Program-made: the position numbers and the translations under genes | Notes under the pieces: model-generated | Told to the model about the DNA's origin: nothing | Seen by the model: only the letters and a program-made list of their open reading frames with translations | The model's database searches: none | Part shown: in pieces, positions 23,090 through 34,101 of the stretch | How positions within the stretch are numbered: the first letter of the stretch is position 1 | Layout of the letters: each line of letters opens with the position of its first letter | Assembly (NCBI GenBank): GCA_022478985.1 | Contig: JAKSZP010018547.1 | Location: 98,139-162,138, forward strand | Direction: 5' to 3' | DNA length: 64,000 nt | DNA from: Massospora cicadina | Lineage: Eukaryota > Entomophthoromycota > Entomophthoromycetes > Entomophthorales > Entomophthoraceae

Positions 23090-23580
23090 AACCATTATTC
23101 ACCTTCTTAAAGCTGCAATTCCGTTTGACTGGATGGATGGCTTCCAGCTCACTTTGATCAATTATGACTTTTACTATCCCAAACGCTGATGCTAATGTAT
23201 CCAAACTTTGCTAAACCATTTATTATCCAGATGTATTCTTAACTTACCAATGTAGAGGCAATGTTATCTCAGCTCGATGATGAGGGGATAAAACACCCAA
23301 TTTCTTACTGCAGTTGAACACTTGATATATACAAACGGAATTATAATGTTACTTAGAAAGAGTGCTTAGCTGTCTTTATGCTTTTAAGCAATATTGGGCT
23401 TATACTTTAGGCGTGAGTTTTTCTGTGGTAACCAACCATGCTCCTTTATGCTGGTTGCAGAACTAAAAAGGCCAAAGGTTGATAAACCTGCTGACCTTTG
23501 ATTTTACAAGAATACTATTTTGAAATTCACCACTGACCTGGCGTAAAGCATCAATACATGGATGGGCTCCTTAGGTTGTC
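23090..23580 (+). pseudogene. RNase H and tether (E6)
   Basis: Readings include LLKAAIPFDWMDGF (RT-RNase H connection), MLSQLDDEGIKHPISYCS, NYNV and KECLAVF (the Glu helix), and EIHH-PGVKHQYMDGLLRLST (tether, family form HR-G--N--DGLSR). Frames switch several times and the first Asp of the domain is not legible. Confidence 0.72.
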
Positions 23581-24899
23581 TACCATAGCTTTACTGGATG
23601 GTAAAGCCAATGATTTAGTTACTAAAATGTTTAATCAGAAATTTAGCCATGATCCTATCAAGAATTAATAAATGTTGGACATAGATAGAAAAAACACTTT
23701 TGTGGAAGATGTTAATCTGTATAAGGTTATTGATGTACAATCCTTTTTGCTCCCAAGGCCTACCAAACGGATGGATCTGAACATCACCGCTCATAGGGTG
23801 ACAGTCCACATTTAAAATTAATAAAATGTCTATACAACTAAGATCTTGTCAATATTGGAAATCCATATGATATGACATCCGTGATGCGCTTAGTTATTGT
23901 TGGGATTTCGATATGCTCACATTACTCAGCTTAATTAAATATAATTTTTAGCTTGTCAACTAGGAGATTAATCCCGCTAAAGGATGTGGGAGGTGTCAGC
24001 TATCTATAACAGCTATTATTCAGAGTATTACTCTGAACAATTGTAAGGTAATTTTCCAGGGTTGATACGTCAGATCAATATGCCATATTGCTTAATCCTC
24101 ATCTGAGGTGATCCCTGACAATAAACAAGTAGTTAGGCTGTCAATTTAACTACTGATTTCTTAATTAGCTTGTAAGGAGTTGATTAGCTTAGTTGCCGAT
24201 CAACTAAGGGGTTTATGAGTTTTTGGTTGAGTAATGTCGCTTGTGGTAAAGCAACTTTTGAGTTTACTTTTCAGGATTGCAACCTGCTGTTTATCATTAA
24301 GAGTCCCATTGCCTAAACAGGTTTTTACCTAATAAGGGTAATCTTTTGAGAGTTGAGCAAAGATGCTGGGACACGCTCTTCATTTCAATAAAGATGATTT
24401 ACTGTAAAAGTTGGCGAGTTAACCCAAATAAACCAATAAGGAAGATTATAGTTTTAATTTGACACTGGAAGTTAATTCATTGGTAATGGCTGCCATTACC
24501 AATTTGGAATGCCAACCAAAGAGATGGGCGCTGAATTTCCTTGAGGCTTTTATAATAAAGCAGATACATTGAGATAATAAAATCTTAAATAACTTTTATA
24601 AGTTAATCTGTTTTTGCACTTGTGATTAGAGTTTTGGAAGTATAAGAGATCCTTTGTCTAACCTTTTTGCTATCTCCACGGACTTTGAATGAAAAGAAGG
24701 AGGAAGAACCACTGAACCTTATGCTAGGTTACCTTCTACAGAAGATATAGGAAGAACCTCTAAACCAGAGACAAGGTTAAGTTCTAACAAAGAGGGAAGA
24801 AGTCTCTATATCAATAATGAAGACCATTTATGATTAGAACAAGAACCAGGTTGTCGTTGGACCTAATAACCATCTTGTTTAAAAAGAAGCTCAACTAGA

Positions 24900-25735
24900 G
24901 TAATATTCTTTGTACTATTACTGCCCCATATGTTATTATCAACAAGTTGAACAACATATATACAAGGAACCTGTGCAGTTGAACAAGGGAGCTGAAGTGA
25001 GTTACTAGCAAATTAGTATACAAATTCCAAATATTTACCATTTTTGCTCATTCCAGAGAAGTAATCAAGCACCAAAGTATTAATTTTAACAATAAGTACT
25101 ATCAAGGGTGTAGTTAAATATCCAATAGCTCCAAGATTTAGCATCTGTTGTCATGAATGATAAGCTAAAGCTCCCCAATTAAAAAGCTGCATCTTAAAAA
25201 TTGGTTAATCCTAATTTCGCCTGGCACAAGGTCTTCATGGACGTTGTGGGACCCATGGCCAATACTCCTGGTCAGTTTAAATATATTATTTTGATCATTG
25301 ATCATCTAACCATTTGGGTTTAGGCCAAGGCATTCAGAGACTTAGGGGCCACCACTACAGCTAAGTTTATTCAAGAGAATTTTATTTATCAGCACGGTTG
25401 CCCCCAATTTTTACTGAGTTATTATAAACCAATTTTATGTCACATATTATTTCTAAACTTAACGATCTAATGGGCATACATAGAGTATCATCTTTTTTAT
25501 CCCCTGGAGACCAACGGCACTATTGAATGGGTTAACAGTACTTTGTTTTATAGTTACATATGTTGATCACAGGCAAAGCGTCCAGATGGAATCTTTTCTA
25601 CATTCCGCCATATTGCATATAGAAATTGTATATCACTCGGCACAGGCCACTCCCCATTTCTTTTACTACATGGGAATCAGCTCACGTTTCCCTCACTTCT
25701 ATATTCATGTGTTACCTAAAGAAAATGAGTCCTAA
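24900..25735 (+). pseudogene. Integrase (E6)
   Basis: FAWHKVFMDVVGPMANTPGQ, then KYIILIIDHLTIWV, holds the first catalytic Asp in DVVGP. AKFIQENFIYQHGCPQFLLS leads to the second Asp position, which reads SYYKP where SDxGP is expected, so the Asp is lost. ETNGTIEWVNSTL contains the catalytic Glu. The open frame 25523-25735 continues to the C-terminal side. The H2C2 zinc finger should lie in the 24.9-25.2 kb stretch but is not legible. From 23.6 to 24.9 kb no domain is recognised. Confidence 0.8.
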
Positions 25736-26132
25736 GCGATACCTTAGTAAGCTCATGTAACAATAATTCAATTACAAAGTTCTGCTTACTCAAACGCTCT
25801 GGCTCAGAATGTCAAGGCTATAGCACATGATAACAAGGACAGCCAGATCTTACCTACTTTTGGTGTAGGGGAATTGGTGTTGTATTATGAGAATCATGGT
25901 TCAATATGAGCCAGCAAAGTTTTTATATTTGGAAAGGACCTTTGAGATTATAGAAGACATCAACGTATGCCTACAATCTAAAGGATCATAGTAAGGGACA
26001 TTTTATCAATCAAGTGCATGCTAAATTTATATAAAGCACTTCCTGCACTCTGAGCCTCCAGCCTTTACCTACCAATAATACATCTGACCCGCACTCATCT
26101 TTGTTACCTGATGTTTGGTCAAGTGATGGAAT
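25736..26132 (+). other. End of integrase and 3' leader (E6)
   Basis: Weak integrase C-terminal readings (for example GVGELVLYYENHGS near 25860) are followed by the purine-richer AAGTGATGGAAT directly before the 3' LTR at 26133, the place of the polypurine tract. No chromodomain was recognised. Confidence 0.4.
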
Positions 26133-26937
26133 TGTTGCAAGTGGAATAAACCATCAATTAATGCAATTTTTATTTATTAATTAAATTCCACTAATATCTA
26201 GAGAATAAATTCGATGACATAAGGAGTCTTGAGCGCATGGCCCTTAACTTCATAAAAAGTCTCCAAAGCTGTATATAGTACTCTTGGTGCTTTTGCATTG
26301 GCACCGTAGATATATAGTTATGCCAGATATATTCCATAACTCCACCGGTTTAAACTACTCCCTCAATCTAATAATTGCTTGGCTCCTGGCTTCAGCATCT
26401 ATATCCACTTAAATTTACCTATATTGTTAACCTCTATTTTTCCCCATGTTGGCATATTATTTGGTATTAAGAATCCTATTCTCATTATGGCCATCTACCA
26501 GAACCTTGAATGCAATCAGTTGATCGTGACTAAAAATGAAAATCTGCCAAGCCTTAAAGTTTTACTCAATTAGCCTAATTTAAAAATCTTAATTCACTAA
26601 TCTACCACTTTTGAGTGCTTCTTAGTATACATAAAGTTCACCAATAAGAATGCTAGTGGAAGAGGCATAATTTTGTTAAATTCTTTGGGTGGAAGGATGT
26701 TTTTTCTTATATTGCTAGAAGGAATCTAGCTGAAGAAGGATATCATATAGAGCAGTTGAGCCTTTGGCAGTACCTGATACTACATTTTATCTTTACTTTC
26801 TTATGATGCTACCTCATGATGAACACGTGTTTTTTTACAAGTGTTTACTAAGGTTGCTGTCCTCAAACAGTGCTTTACCAATTCGAGCATAATAACCTGT
26901 GCCTTTGAAATATGATGACTAAGTGCCAATCTCAACT
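26133..26937 (+). repeat. 3' LTR of E6
   Basis: Begins TGTTGCAAGTGG and matches the 5' LTR at 17218-18016 throughout with many substitutions and small indels, which indicates an old insertion. It ends CTCAACT, followed by GGGCA. Confidence 0.82.
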
Positions 26938-27731
26938 GGGCACATCAAGCAATAACCAGTGAAAACGTCAATCATGTAATTATAGAAAAAACATTAATAG
27001 AGGATTCCCTCCCCCAATGGAAGAAACATTACTAGTTGGTTAATACTTCATATCTGAGGTCAACCCATTTAACTGAAAGCCTGAAAGTTTGGAATACCTT
27101 TGAATTCACCTTCCCATTTAAACCCTATTTAGTACTACCTGCAAACTGACAACCTGAAAGTTATGATCTGGCAGCTCTTTTATGTAATCTGCTCCACTGA
27201 AAACTATTCTTGACCTTCACAAGCTTCTGCTGTCTCTTCATACATGAAATGTCTCTACAACTCAGCTGCCCTAGATGATAATGAGTTGGTTGTTGGAGAA
27301 AAGCCCCATTTTTTCCACTTTGCCCATACAGCCCTTCACCATCTACTTCAGGTAGTGGGTTATATCATCAAGATATACTGCACCATCTAGGAATAGTCCA
27401 AAGCCTTAAAATACAATTTGTTCAATTTTATAATTATGCCTTTGTGTATGTTTGTGATTATTTTGAAGCTATCCAGGACAAATACTACCTTATTAAAGAT
27501 GCCAGAGCCATAAGCCTTGCTTGACACTGGGATTGTTAAGTATATGAATACACATCTTACTCAGCGACTGCAGGGTGTAGTTTCTGAGGTACAAGAGTAA
27601 GTTAAAAATACCGATTCAGTTGTTACTGGCCAAATTTAAGCCTTTTAATCTATCTTAACCCAAAGATTATCTGCATAGTGGCCCTGCTGAATCAGATCCC
27701 AACAAAGAGACACAGTCATCAAAGGGCTCAG

Positions 27732-27833
27732 GGTCCTGAAGGTCCAAGGGCCCCAAAGGGCCCCAAAGAGCCAAAGGGCTCCGTGGGGGCTAAAGGACTT
27801 CTTGGCTTTAGGGGGCTCCTGGGCCTCCTGGGT
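27732..27833 (+). pseudogene. Collagen-like (Gly-X-Y) Gag segment (E9)
   Basis: Thirty-four codons in one open frame keep glycine at every third position except two (one Ala, one Glu): GPEGPRAPKGPKEPKGSVG and then AKGLLGFRGLLGLLGH. The frame (27678-27989) continues through KTPKVVKC. A Pro/Gly linker in Gag is known from some fungal Ty3 elements. A similar but shorter scrap is at 9566-9601. Confidence 0.55.
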
Positions 27834-28320
27834 CACCTGCTCCTACAGCTAAGTTTTCTGAAGACCCCCAAGGTGGTGAAATGCTCAAGAAGTTATAGGA
27901 CCTTCAAAAAAATTAAAGTATTGATTGTGATTTGGAGTTTATCCCGGATGAAACCCCATCAACCCTGCTCTTACATTAGGCGCCCTTGACTTTGAACTGG
28001 ATAATGTCCAAGAGTTCATGAAATTTACTGGAAAATTCCTTGACAAGATGAAACGCAAATTCATAGGCCTGTATGCTCATTTCAGCTTCTGTGATTCTAG
28101 AATACTGGACCTGAAATCCAACTCAATCAGAAGGCTGACGCCAGTGCACTAATTAGTGACGTAACAAGTTGCAGGACTATGTAAAAAAGATTTGGCAACA
28201 AATTGATTAACAAGCCTCCCGCACTAATGCCAAGTATGAAACTAGCAATCTTTATCCAGGTTATTGATACTGGCATTCATGCCCTCTTTATGCTAATATG
28301 TCGCTTTTAGACCCAGCTTT

Positions 28321-28840
28321 TTGGAACGCTTCATTTCAGGCCAATGTAATATTGCGTTCTTCCTAAACGCTTATAAAAGCGCTATAAAGGAGGCTACCAG
28401 TCACCAAAAGATCAAGCTTATTCATTCTTGCATATGTGGGGAAGCTCAAAGTATTATGACCCCTCATCTTCAAGGATACCAGACTTGGGACCAAGTCAAG
28501 ACCACGCTTGTGCAAGAGTTTGGCTCTTATCATACCCTCACAAGTCAAAGAAAAGTTTTTATGGCTATTTGCCTCTTTTAAGGCAAAACCCGCCGCTGAC
28601 ATTTCATGATGTTTTCATGCTAGTGCACAATTACTAGTTATAACTAATCAAATCACTTTATCTGGCGGTACTACTGCCATTCTTGATGACCTTGAAGTGC
28701 GTCCTGAAGTTCAAATTCATAAGGTATGAATTAAGCAAGTATTAACTTGCATCTGTGATGTTGATGAGGCAATCAACAAGATTCCTCCATCCATTCTAGT
28801 TTCTTACCCTCAATAGTTCAGATTTCAACTAGTCCCAAAG
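28321..28840 (+). pseudogene. Capsid-like Gag frame (E9)
   Basis: The open frame 28321-28581 reads IAFFLNAYKSAIKEATSHQK then IKLIHSCICGEAQSIM, PHLQGYQTWDQVKTTLVQEF and GSYHTLTSQR. This matches the Ty3 retrotransposon-Gag capsid pattern (-KI---LS-L-G-A--W-----Q--TWD-FK--L---F-). After a stop the same protein seems to continue (SGGTTAILDDLEVRPEVQIH, near 28660-28720). It ends at the TG of the E3 LTR. Confidence 0.6.
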
Positions 28841-29130
28841 TGTTATGAAGTGTGCTGATAATAATATTTCAGGAACTCAGGGTGAGTAACCACCAAGAAC
28901 ACCAGCCAGAATAATGTGGTGCAACCATCCATATTGGCATATAAAAAGATGTAAGGCAGCTGTGAGCACCAGCCACTGATTCCCAGAAAAGCAACCATTA
29001 TTTATAAGGTGTCTGGCAGGCTGCTAAGTTTTACAAACAAAAATTGGATTTTTGAGGGTTTTTTATTGGAACTTAAGGGGTTGAAAGAGGGGAAATGGAG
29101 AGACAATGAATCTGTCAGAGTCTTCTACCT
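28841..29130 (-). repeat. Partial 3' LTR of E3
   Basis: Aligns with 33807-34101: shared landmarks TGCTGATAATA, GGAACTCAGGGT, GAACACCAGCCAGAATA, TGTCTGGC, TGTCAG-GTC and CTATAAGC-type ends. In the first 23 bases the two copies differ at five sites, all transitions. The upper end of this LTR is not determined and may extend beyond 29130. Confidence 0.6.
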
Positions 29131-29800
29131 TATAAGCTCACAAACAATTCAAGGACCTAAAAAATTACATTTACCATCAGGAATAATTTTGAAACTCGAT
29201 CATTCCAGATTGGCATCCTGAAAATATCATGATGCCGAATCAATTTCAGCCTGACCAGCCAATTCATGCTAAAACTTTGCCACCTAATTTCCTTCATGAT
29301 GCAAATATGCTTAGCTGATTAACATCACTTCACTTGGCAGGCCACTGGGTGCGCTCATGGCCAGGCCACATATGGCTGGTCCTATTGAGTTGAAAAGGGT
29401 TTGTTGCACCTGTACCTATCAGGGATGAGCTCACAATTAATGACAATAACGGTGCATGGTGGATGGAAATCCGACGCATAAAACCTATTTGCTTAATTTG
29501 TTTTCAGCAGATTCAAATATAAATATATTGGCAGAACTCAAACCACTAAAAACTTTCTTTGTAAGATGCGAATTGCTGCCAACACCCTGCTGGTAGAGGC
29601 CCCTGTCTGCCACCACTTCCCCACAAATAACCTGAATTTTCTGCACCAACACTTGGGTTGTTGGCATGGGGAAAACGTTGTGACCTTCAAGGGATACGCT
29701 GTTACCCCTTCTCATCTACCACATGGGCTAAATTACCCAGGGTGATGAGGGTGAAAGCTGCAAGATTTTCCCCCTTATTGGTCCAAAATGGGAATACCTT
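29131..29800. other. Probable rest of E3 3' LTR / untranslated region
   Basis: No domain is recognised. Both strands have short frames (29009-29221 plus, 29485-29715 minus, 29658-29855 plus) without motifs. The position, between the recognisable LTR part and the chromodomain end of Pol, suits LTR and 3' untranslated sequence. Confidence 0.35.
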
Positions 29801-29959
29801 TCAATCTAGCTGCAGGGTTTGCTCCTCAAGGCTTACATTATTCTTCTCTTTTTGAGTCAGGAGAGCACCCCCATCAGTATATAGGCCAACGGAACGTTCT
29901 TGAGCGTCTTTGGTAGCTTGATCGCATAGTAGGAGGTAATTTTCTGGGGGGGGGGTGAG

Positions 29960-30190
29960 GACCATCCGTTTGTGCAACATGGAGGCCTTCACCAATGTGC
30001 AGCAATTTGAACAACCACGGCACTAATTAAGCTGTTTTCATATAAGGAATCCTTTCCACACCACCAAGTACTGCACTGAGAGACATGAGCGATGGGATGC
30101 CAAAGAAGCCTCCACTCTGCCTCTGCTGCGTCATTGACCATCACTGGCTCAGGATCCACCAGCAGCATGCTTTCTAATGGTGACAACTGG
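29960..30190 (-). pseudogene. Integrase chromodomain (E3)
   Basis: The minus frame gives VDPEPVMVNDAAEAEW followed by a degraded first strand and then DSLYENSLISAVVVQIAAHW. This suits the chromodomain end (W-GY---ENSWEP---L--A). The open frame 29989-30186 covers it. The WKGY core is changed to WCGK, with frameshift damage. A run of ten G residues at 29946-29955 lies just beyond. Confidence 0.62.
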
Positions 30191-30550
30191 GAAGCATGGA
30201 AAACAGGATGTTCTTAACATGAGTGTGAAGAGCAGACTGAAAGGCCCCATTACTCAGATTTTCCTCTAATATGCGAGGGTCTGAACATCTGATCACAAGC
30301 TTCCATAAGGATACTTTTATATGCAGGTGGCACGTATTGAGTATGATTGATGAACACTTTGTGATCTCATGGGTGGGAAAACATTCCTGATCTGTGAACC
30401 TCTTGTAATCACTGATGGCTTTGGTCACACACTTCTGGACCAGGGATTGAGTGATACAGATTTTTTGCTCACGGTTTACACAGCAGGGACCCCTGGGAAA
30501 AGACAAAGACCTGGGTAGAATGAGGAATTGTACCCCAACGTGGCCTCATG
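30190..30550 (-). pseudogene. Integrase C-terminal module (E3)
   Basis: The 110-codon frame 30174-30506 reads KAISDYKRFTDQECFPTHEI and later LHIKVSLWKLVIRCSDPRIL, NGAFQSALHTHVKNILFS. This suits the linker between core and chromodomain (Y-D--R-----GD-V-LS----LP---KL---F-GPF----- and H--FHVS-L). The GPF motif is not legible. It is among the longest uninterrupted pieces of E3. Confidence 0.55.
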
Positions 30551-30749
30551 TGGCGAAAACACTATACTAGTGGTAGGCTTTGATGTATGAAAATTGGGCC
30601 AATGGAAGGTCATCCGCCCAGGTATCCTGCGCAGCGGTGGCATAACACCTGAGATAATGCTGAAGAACCTATTTTCTTTGCATCATTTGCCCATCAGACT
30701 GGGGATGCTAGGTGGTGGAAAAGCATGGCTTAATTACAAGATAGACAAG

Positions 30750-31250
30750 ATGGCCGTTCAAAAGCGCGCCATAAACTGCAGCGCCAGTCGCTCACAATTT
30801 TTTATGGCAACCCAAACATCAAGAAGACACGCAGCACAAAAATATGTGCAGTTTCCTCGGAGGTAATAACCAAAGCACAGGACATATAAGGCGAACTTGG
30901 TAAAGCAGTATAAAACCACCATAAACACATTAAACCCATTTGGAGCTGGGAAGTTCACCAAGGAAGTTGACAGATAATGAGGTCCACAGACCCTCAGCCC
31001 GCTGTAGGGGATGGAGAAGATAATAGCAACCCAATCAATTGGACTTTGCCTTTGCGCACGTGATGCAACTAGAGATCCGCGCTGGGATATCCCTGAAGAT
31101 CCCCGTTTAGTTAAACATCCCTTTCACCAAGTTGAAGCATTTTCTATACCTGGGTTAACCACTTCTGGGGGTCTATGATGAGCCCATATCACCTCATCGC
31201 GCAGTAGGGGAAGAACTAAAACTCAGGATATAAATAAAACTGCTTCCTCC
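30750..31250 (-). pseudogene. Integrase catalytic core (E3)
   Basis: The open frame 30758-30961 reads MVNFPAPNGFNVFMVVLYCF, then TKFALYVLCFG; in the family this is DFI--LP-S-GFDSI-VVVDRFTK-AHF-P. The first catalytic Asp is Tyr. A shifted frame gives ITSEETAHIFVLRVFLMFGLP and CERLALQFMARF, where SDRGPQF is expected, so the second Asp is gone. The zinc-finger part above 31000 is not legible. Confidence 0.72.
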
Positions 31251-31278
31251 CCCAGCAAATAATGAGCACACTGATGTA

Positions 31279-31990
31279 CTAGGAGCCCCAGCTGGTCATC
31301 AGCTCCAACCCCTCTATGCAGGCCATTTGACCTGCCAATAGCTGAGTGACCAACATAACTTCTGCACCCCACTCTACCACCAATATTTCAGGAGAAGCGA
31401 TGGCCAGAATCTGGGCTGGCAGAATTACCATGGCTAGCTTCTGTCCTTCCTCATCTATAAGACTCAAAGATGGGTTCTGGCTCAACGAGTCATGGAGGAC
31501 ATTCAGAGAACTTTTGACATATTTATTATTTAAATCAAAGCTACAGAGATCACGATACATCTAAGCCTGGTGATGCGCCAGCTTCTGCAATTTATGGAAG
31601 TGTTTGAGGGCCTGATGTTCCATATTCATGGTCACTAAATATTACATGCCCTGGAGGAGGTACTAAAGCATAACAACCATGCCACGGCAGCCAACTACTT
31701 ATTGTAAATGGTTAGGAGTGTTCATACAAAGTGAACTTACGCAATAGTTAAGTGAACGGATGTTCCAATCAATCCTGCTCCTTAAGTAACACTACTTCCA
31801 CGGGCAGCTGTTTATGCATCGCATGCTACAAAGAAAGGCTTCATTTGGTCATAGCGTTTGATAATAAGTGGTGTCATGAACAACACCTTGATGACATCAA
31901 AAACCCTTTGTCATTCTGTCATCCATATAATAGAACATTCTTTCCTGTCAAAGGATGCAGCGGTACATCCAGAGGCGAGAGGGTAGGGTA
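31279..31990 (-). pseudogene. RNase H and tether region (E3)
   Basis: The frame 31279-31560 (93 codons) contains NPSLSLIDEEGQKLAMVILP and QILAIASPEILVVEWGAEVM, which lies where the RNase H to integrase tether belongs but has no clear motif. At 31900-31990 the reading HPLTGKNVLLYG matches the RT-RNase H connection (LT-KN-PF-W). The catalytic Asp residues were not located. Confidence 0.45.
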
Positions 31991-31999
31991 GATTTACTT

Positions 32000-32810
32000 A
32001 AGGCATATGATGGTGCCAAAAAAGCTCTGCAACTGCTTCTATTTAGTGGGGGTCGCCCATGCGAGCATAGCTTCAAGCTTGCTGAGAGAAATTGTGTAAC
32101 AATCCTTCAGTACCAAATTACTGAGGAAGGTAACCTCACCCTTGAAAACCCACACTTAAAGGATTTCACATAAAGTCAGCCTTATGCAACGCAGCTAGAT
32201 CCGCCTCCAGGTCCTTATTGTGCTGCTCAGGAGTGGAGGAATTCCCAAAATATCATCAATATATGGCACCACACAGGTGGTATCAAGGTCACCGAGTACA
32301 TAATAAATCTTATACTGGAATGTGGCTGGAGCGTTTTTCTAAACTATATGACATCACGTGGAACCGGAAGATCAATATCTGATTATAAACCACTGTAAGA
32401 CAATCCTGACCTTCCAACACCTGAATTTGTTTGAACACTTTCACAATATTGAGCTAAAAACACCCAGGATTATGCAATCGCTTGGCTAATTGTCTGCTTG
32501 AGGTGAAGTGGATAGGAGCATGAATGGTAATGTTGTATAAATGCCCATAGTCAACAAAGGGTTGCAATGTACCATTGCCTTCTGAGCAAAAACTATGGAA
32601 AAGGAGATTGCCGAGGTGTCCTTAAACACCTAGCCCTAAATAAGCATGCCATCCAACCACACATCCAGGGACTGTCCTCATGCTCGGTATAAGGGTACAT
32701 GGGCAGATGATATGGATTACATTGACTTTCAGGAGAAAGGCCAAATCATACTCAGAGTGGGAGAGAAGAGGATTGGCCTTTTCATATTGGAAATATCCTG
32801 AAACCATGTC
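32000..32810 (-). pseudogene. Reverse transcriptase (E3)
   Basis: From high to low coordinates: KEANPLLSHSEYDLAF-type pre-RT sequence (family ANxLPPHxxxDHAIxL), GNGTLQPFVDYGHLYNITIH (fingers), then KNAPATFQYKI and VVPYIDDILGI near 32220-32345. The YIDD catalytic box is intact, unusual in this window. The palm end is followed by CGFSKGEVTFLSN, EAMLAWATPT and LQSFFGTI near 32000-32160. Several frameshifts are needed to follow the protein. Confidence 0.8.
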
Positions 32811-32999
32811 AAGATGGGGGAATTCTTCCAGCAGCGCTTTGGGGGAAGATGCTGAAACAATGTCCCCACTACTCCCGCAGGAGAGAAGGTATAGATCAAC
32901 ATAAATTCGCTCCTTGTGTGGGAAATTTCAAATGGCAAAATGTTTGGGCTCCAGTTCAATACAAACCTGTTGCTGATGCCACCAACCAATTCCCAAGAT

Positions 33000-33806
33000 A
33001 ATGGGAAATAAAATATCTGGCACAGCATTGAATTTATCACAAAAGCCAAACCTGTGTACTAAGAATGGTTCTGTACGTCTCACTGGTAACATTTCAATGA
33101 TGCTAATGACGCACTTAGAACTTGGGATCCTACATTAAGACCGAGATCCAACCCCTGAAAAACTACAAACTTATAAAGTTTCCACGGCTCCCATGTCCAA
33201 AAACCCTTAACAGAGACCACGTGAACACCAACTGGATCTTAATTAGTAACAGAAAAGTAATTATGATTCTGATCCTTAGCAAAGATGTGAGACGCACTTG
33301 GGAGGGAAGGGATGTTCGGTGAACCATCTTCAGGTACATCATCAGGAGCAGAGGCTGTATCCTCCATTGTATGAACATACCCTAACTCTGCCACTTTTGC
33401 CATGGACAACTGGGGACGTCAGCAGGTTCACTAAACCTGCTCCCCCGAAATGAAGCGTCAGCCGTGATAATACAAGCATCAGAACCCACAACAGCAGGGT
33501 GAGGGGTAGATCAACAACCACAGGGACAAATAACACCCCCATGGACACAACTTGTTCCTGCCTTCCCCCCTTGAGGAAAAGTAAAAACCCTGTGTCCTTC
33601 TCCACTTGACCCAGGGTAGACCCTACTGGTATTTGTGCTAAGAAAGGTGTCTAACCTAGCATAAAAACCGCAATACATGAACAGTCCAGACTCGCAGTAT
33701 ACAACACTCTAGCTGATGGTTGACCTTTCCATTTGATAAACAAACCACTAAAGAACCCCACCATAGGGCAGAATGGATAAGGATGAGCATTTGGGCCGCT
33801 ACATAA
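33000..33806 (-). pseudogene. Presumed Gag/protease remnant (E3)
   Basis: Minus-strand frames 33342-33605 and 33651-33863 are open for 87 and 70 codons but show no zinc knuckle or D-T/S-G. Around 32950-33060 the reading AVPDILFPIILGIGWWHQQ resembles the end of the protease region (--P-ILG--WL--HNP-IDW). The region is too short for a full Gag plus protease. Confidence 0.4.
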
Positions 33807-34101
33807 TGTCATAGAGCATGCTGATAATAAACTGACCGCCTGGAACTCAGGGTCATCAACCATTCAGAACACCAGCCAGAATACCTATGGTACTTCCATC
33901 AATATTGACATAGGGAACAGAAGTAAGTTAGTCATAAGCACAATCAGATGCTTCTAAAATTGGCAACTATTGAAATGAAATGTCTGGCGTACTGCTAAAA
34001 TTCACAGATGAAACTTGATTTTTAATATCTTTAATTTAAACTTTAGGTAAAAAAGGAAAATAATGGAGCAACAATGGAACCTGTCAGGGTCCGCTATAAG
34101 C
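33807..34101 (-). repeat. Truncated 5' LTR of E3
   Basis: Homologous to 28841-29130 and starting with TG at the same alignment column. It stops exactly where LTR A of the next element begins (34102), so that array appears to have inserted into, or recombined with, this LTR. The remainder should lie beyond 52718, but a convincing match there is limited to a weak 16-18 base similarity. Confidence 0.55.

Larger units (their letters stand above)
17218..26937 (+). mobile_element. Full-length decayed Ty3/gypsy element (E6)
   Basis: Plus-strand element bounded by two related LTRs of about 0.8 kb (17218-18016 and 26133-26937). Between them lie PBS, Gag (from 18073), protease (21405), reverse transcriptase (22300-22990), RNase H (23090-23580) and integrase (about 24900-25730) in canonical order, about 9.7 kb in all. 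Every domain is broken. The 5-base flanks (AGACA before, GGGCA after) differ by two transitions, so a decayed target duplication is possible but not proven. The upstream flank is the Gag region of the minus-strand element E4, so E6 is the younger of the two. Confidence 0.85.
26938..28840 (+). mobile_element. Plus-strand Ty3 Gag remnant (E9)
   Basis: Between the E6 3' LTR and the E3 LTR end. Early readings around 26945-27150 are protein-like (AITSENVNHVIIEKTLIED, VWNTFEFTFPFKPYLVLP). They are followed by a collagen-like segment (27732-27833), an acidic linker (DCDLEFIPDETPS near 27920) and a capsid-like frame (28321-28581). The order fits a Ty3 Gag. Pol of this element is not seen: the E3 LTR begins at 28841, so E3 appears to have inserted into it. 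Confidence 0.5.
28841..34101 (-). mobile_element. Decayed Ty3 chromovirus (E3) with LTR remnants
   Basis: Minus-strand order: presumed Gag/protease (about 33000-33800), reverse transcriptase (32000-32800), RNase H (31560-31990), integrase zinc region and core (30750-31250), integrase C-terminus (30190-30550) and chromodomain (29960-30190). Related segments begin with TG at 28841 and 33807, with unrelated sequence before each. They are taken as LTR ends: the 3' LTR low edge at 28841 and the 5' LTR at 33807-34101, the latter cut by LTR A at 34102. Gag is short (about 0.5 kb), so a deletion is likely. Confidence 0.72.

Noticed and set aside
29946..29955. Run of ten G residues
   Set aside because: A single homopolymer beside the E3 chromodomain, with no neighbouring repeats that would make a G-quadruplex.
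30594..30866. Plus-strand frame of 90 codons
   Set aside because: It lies opposite the integrase core of E3, which has clear motifs on the minus strand.
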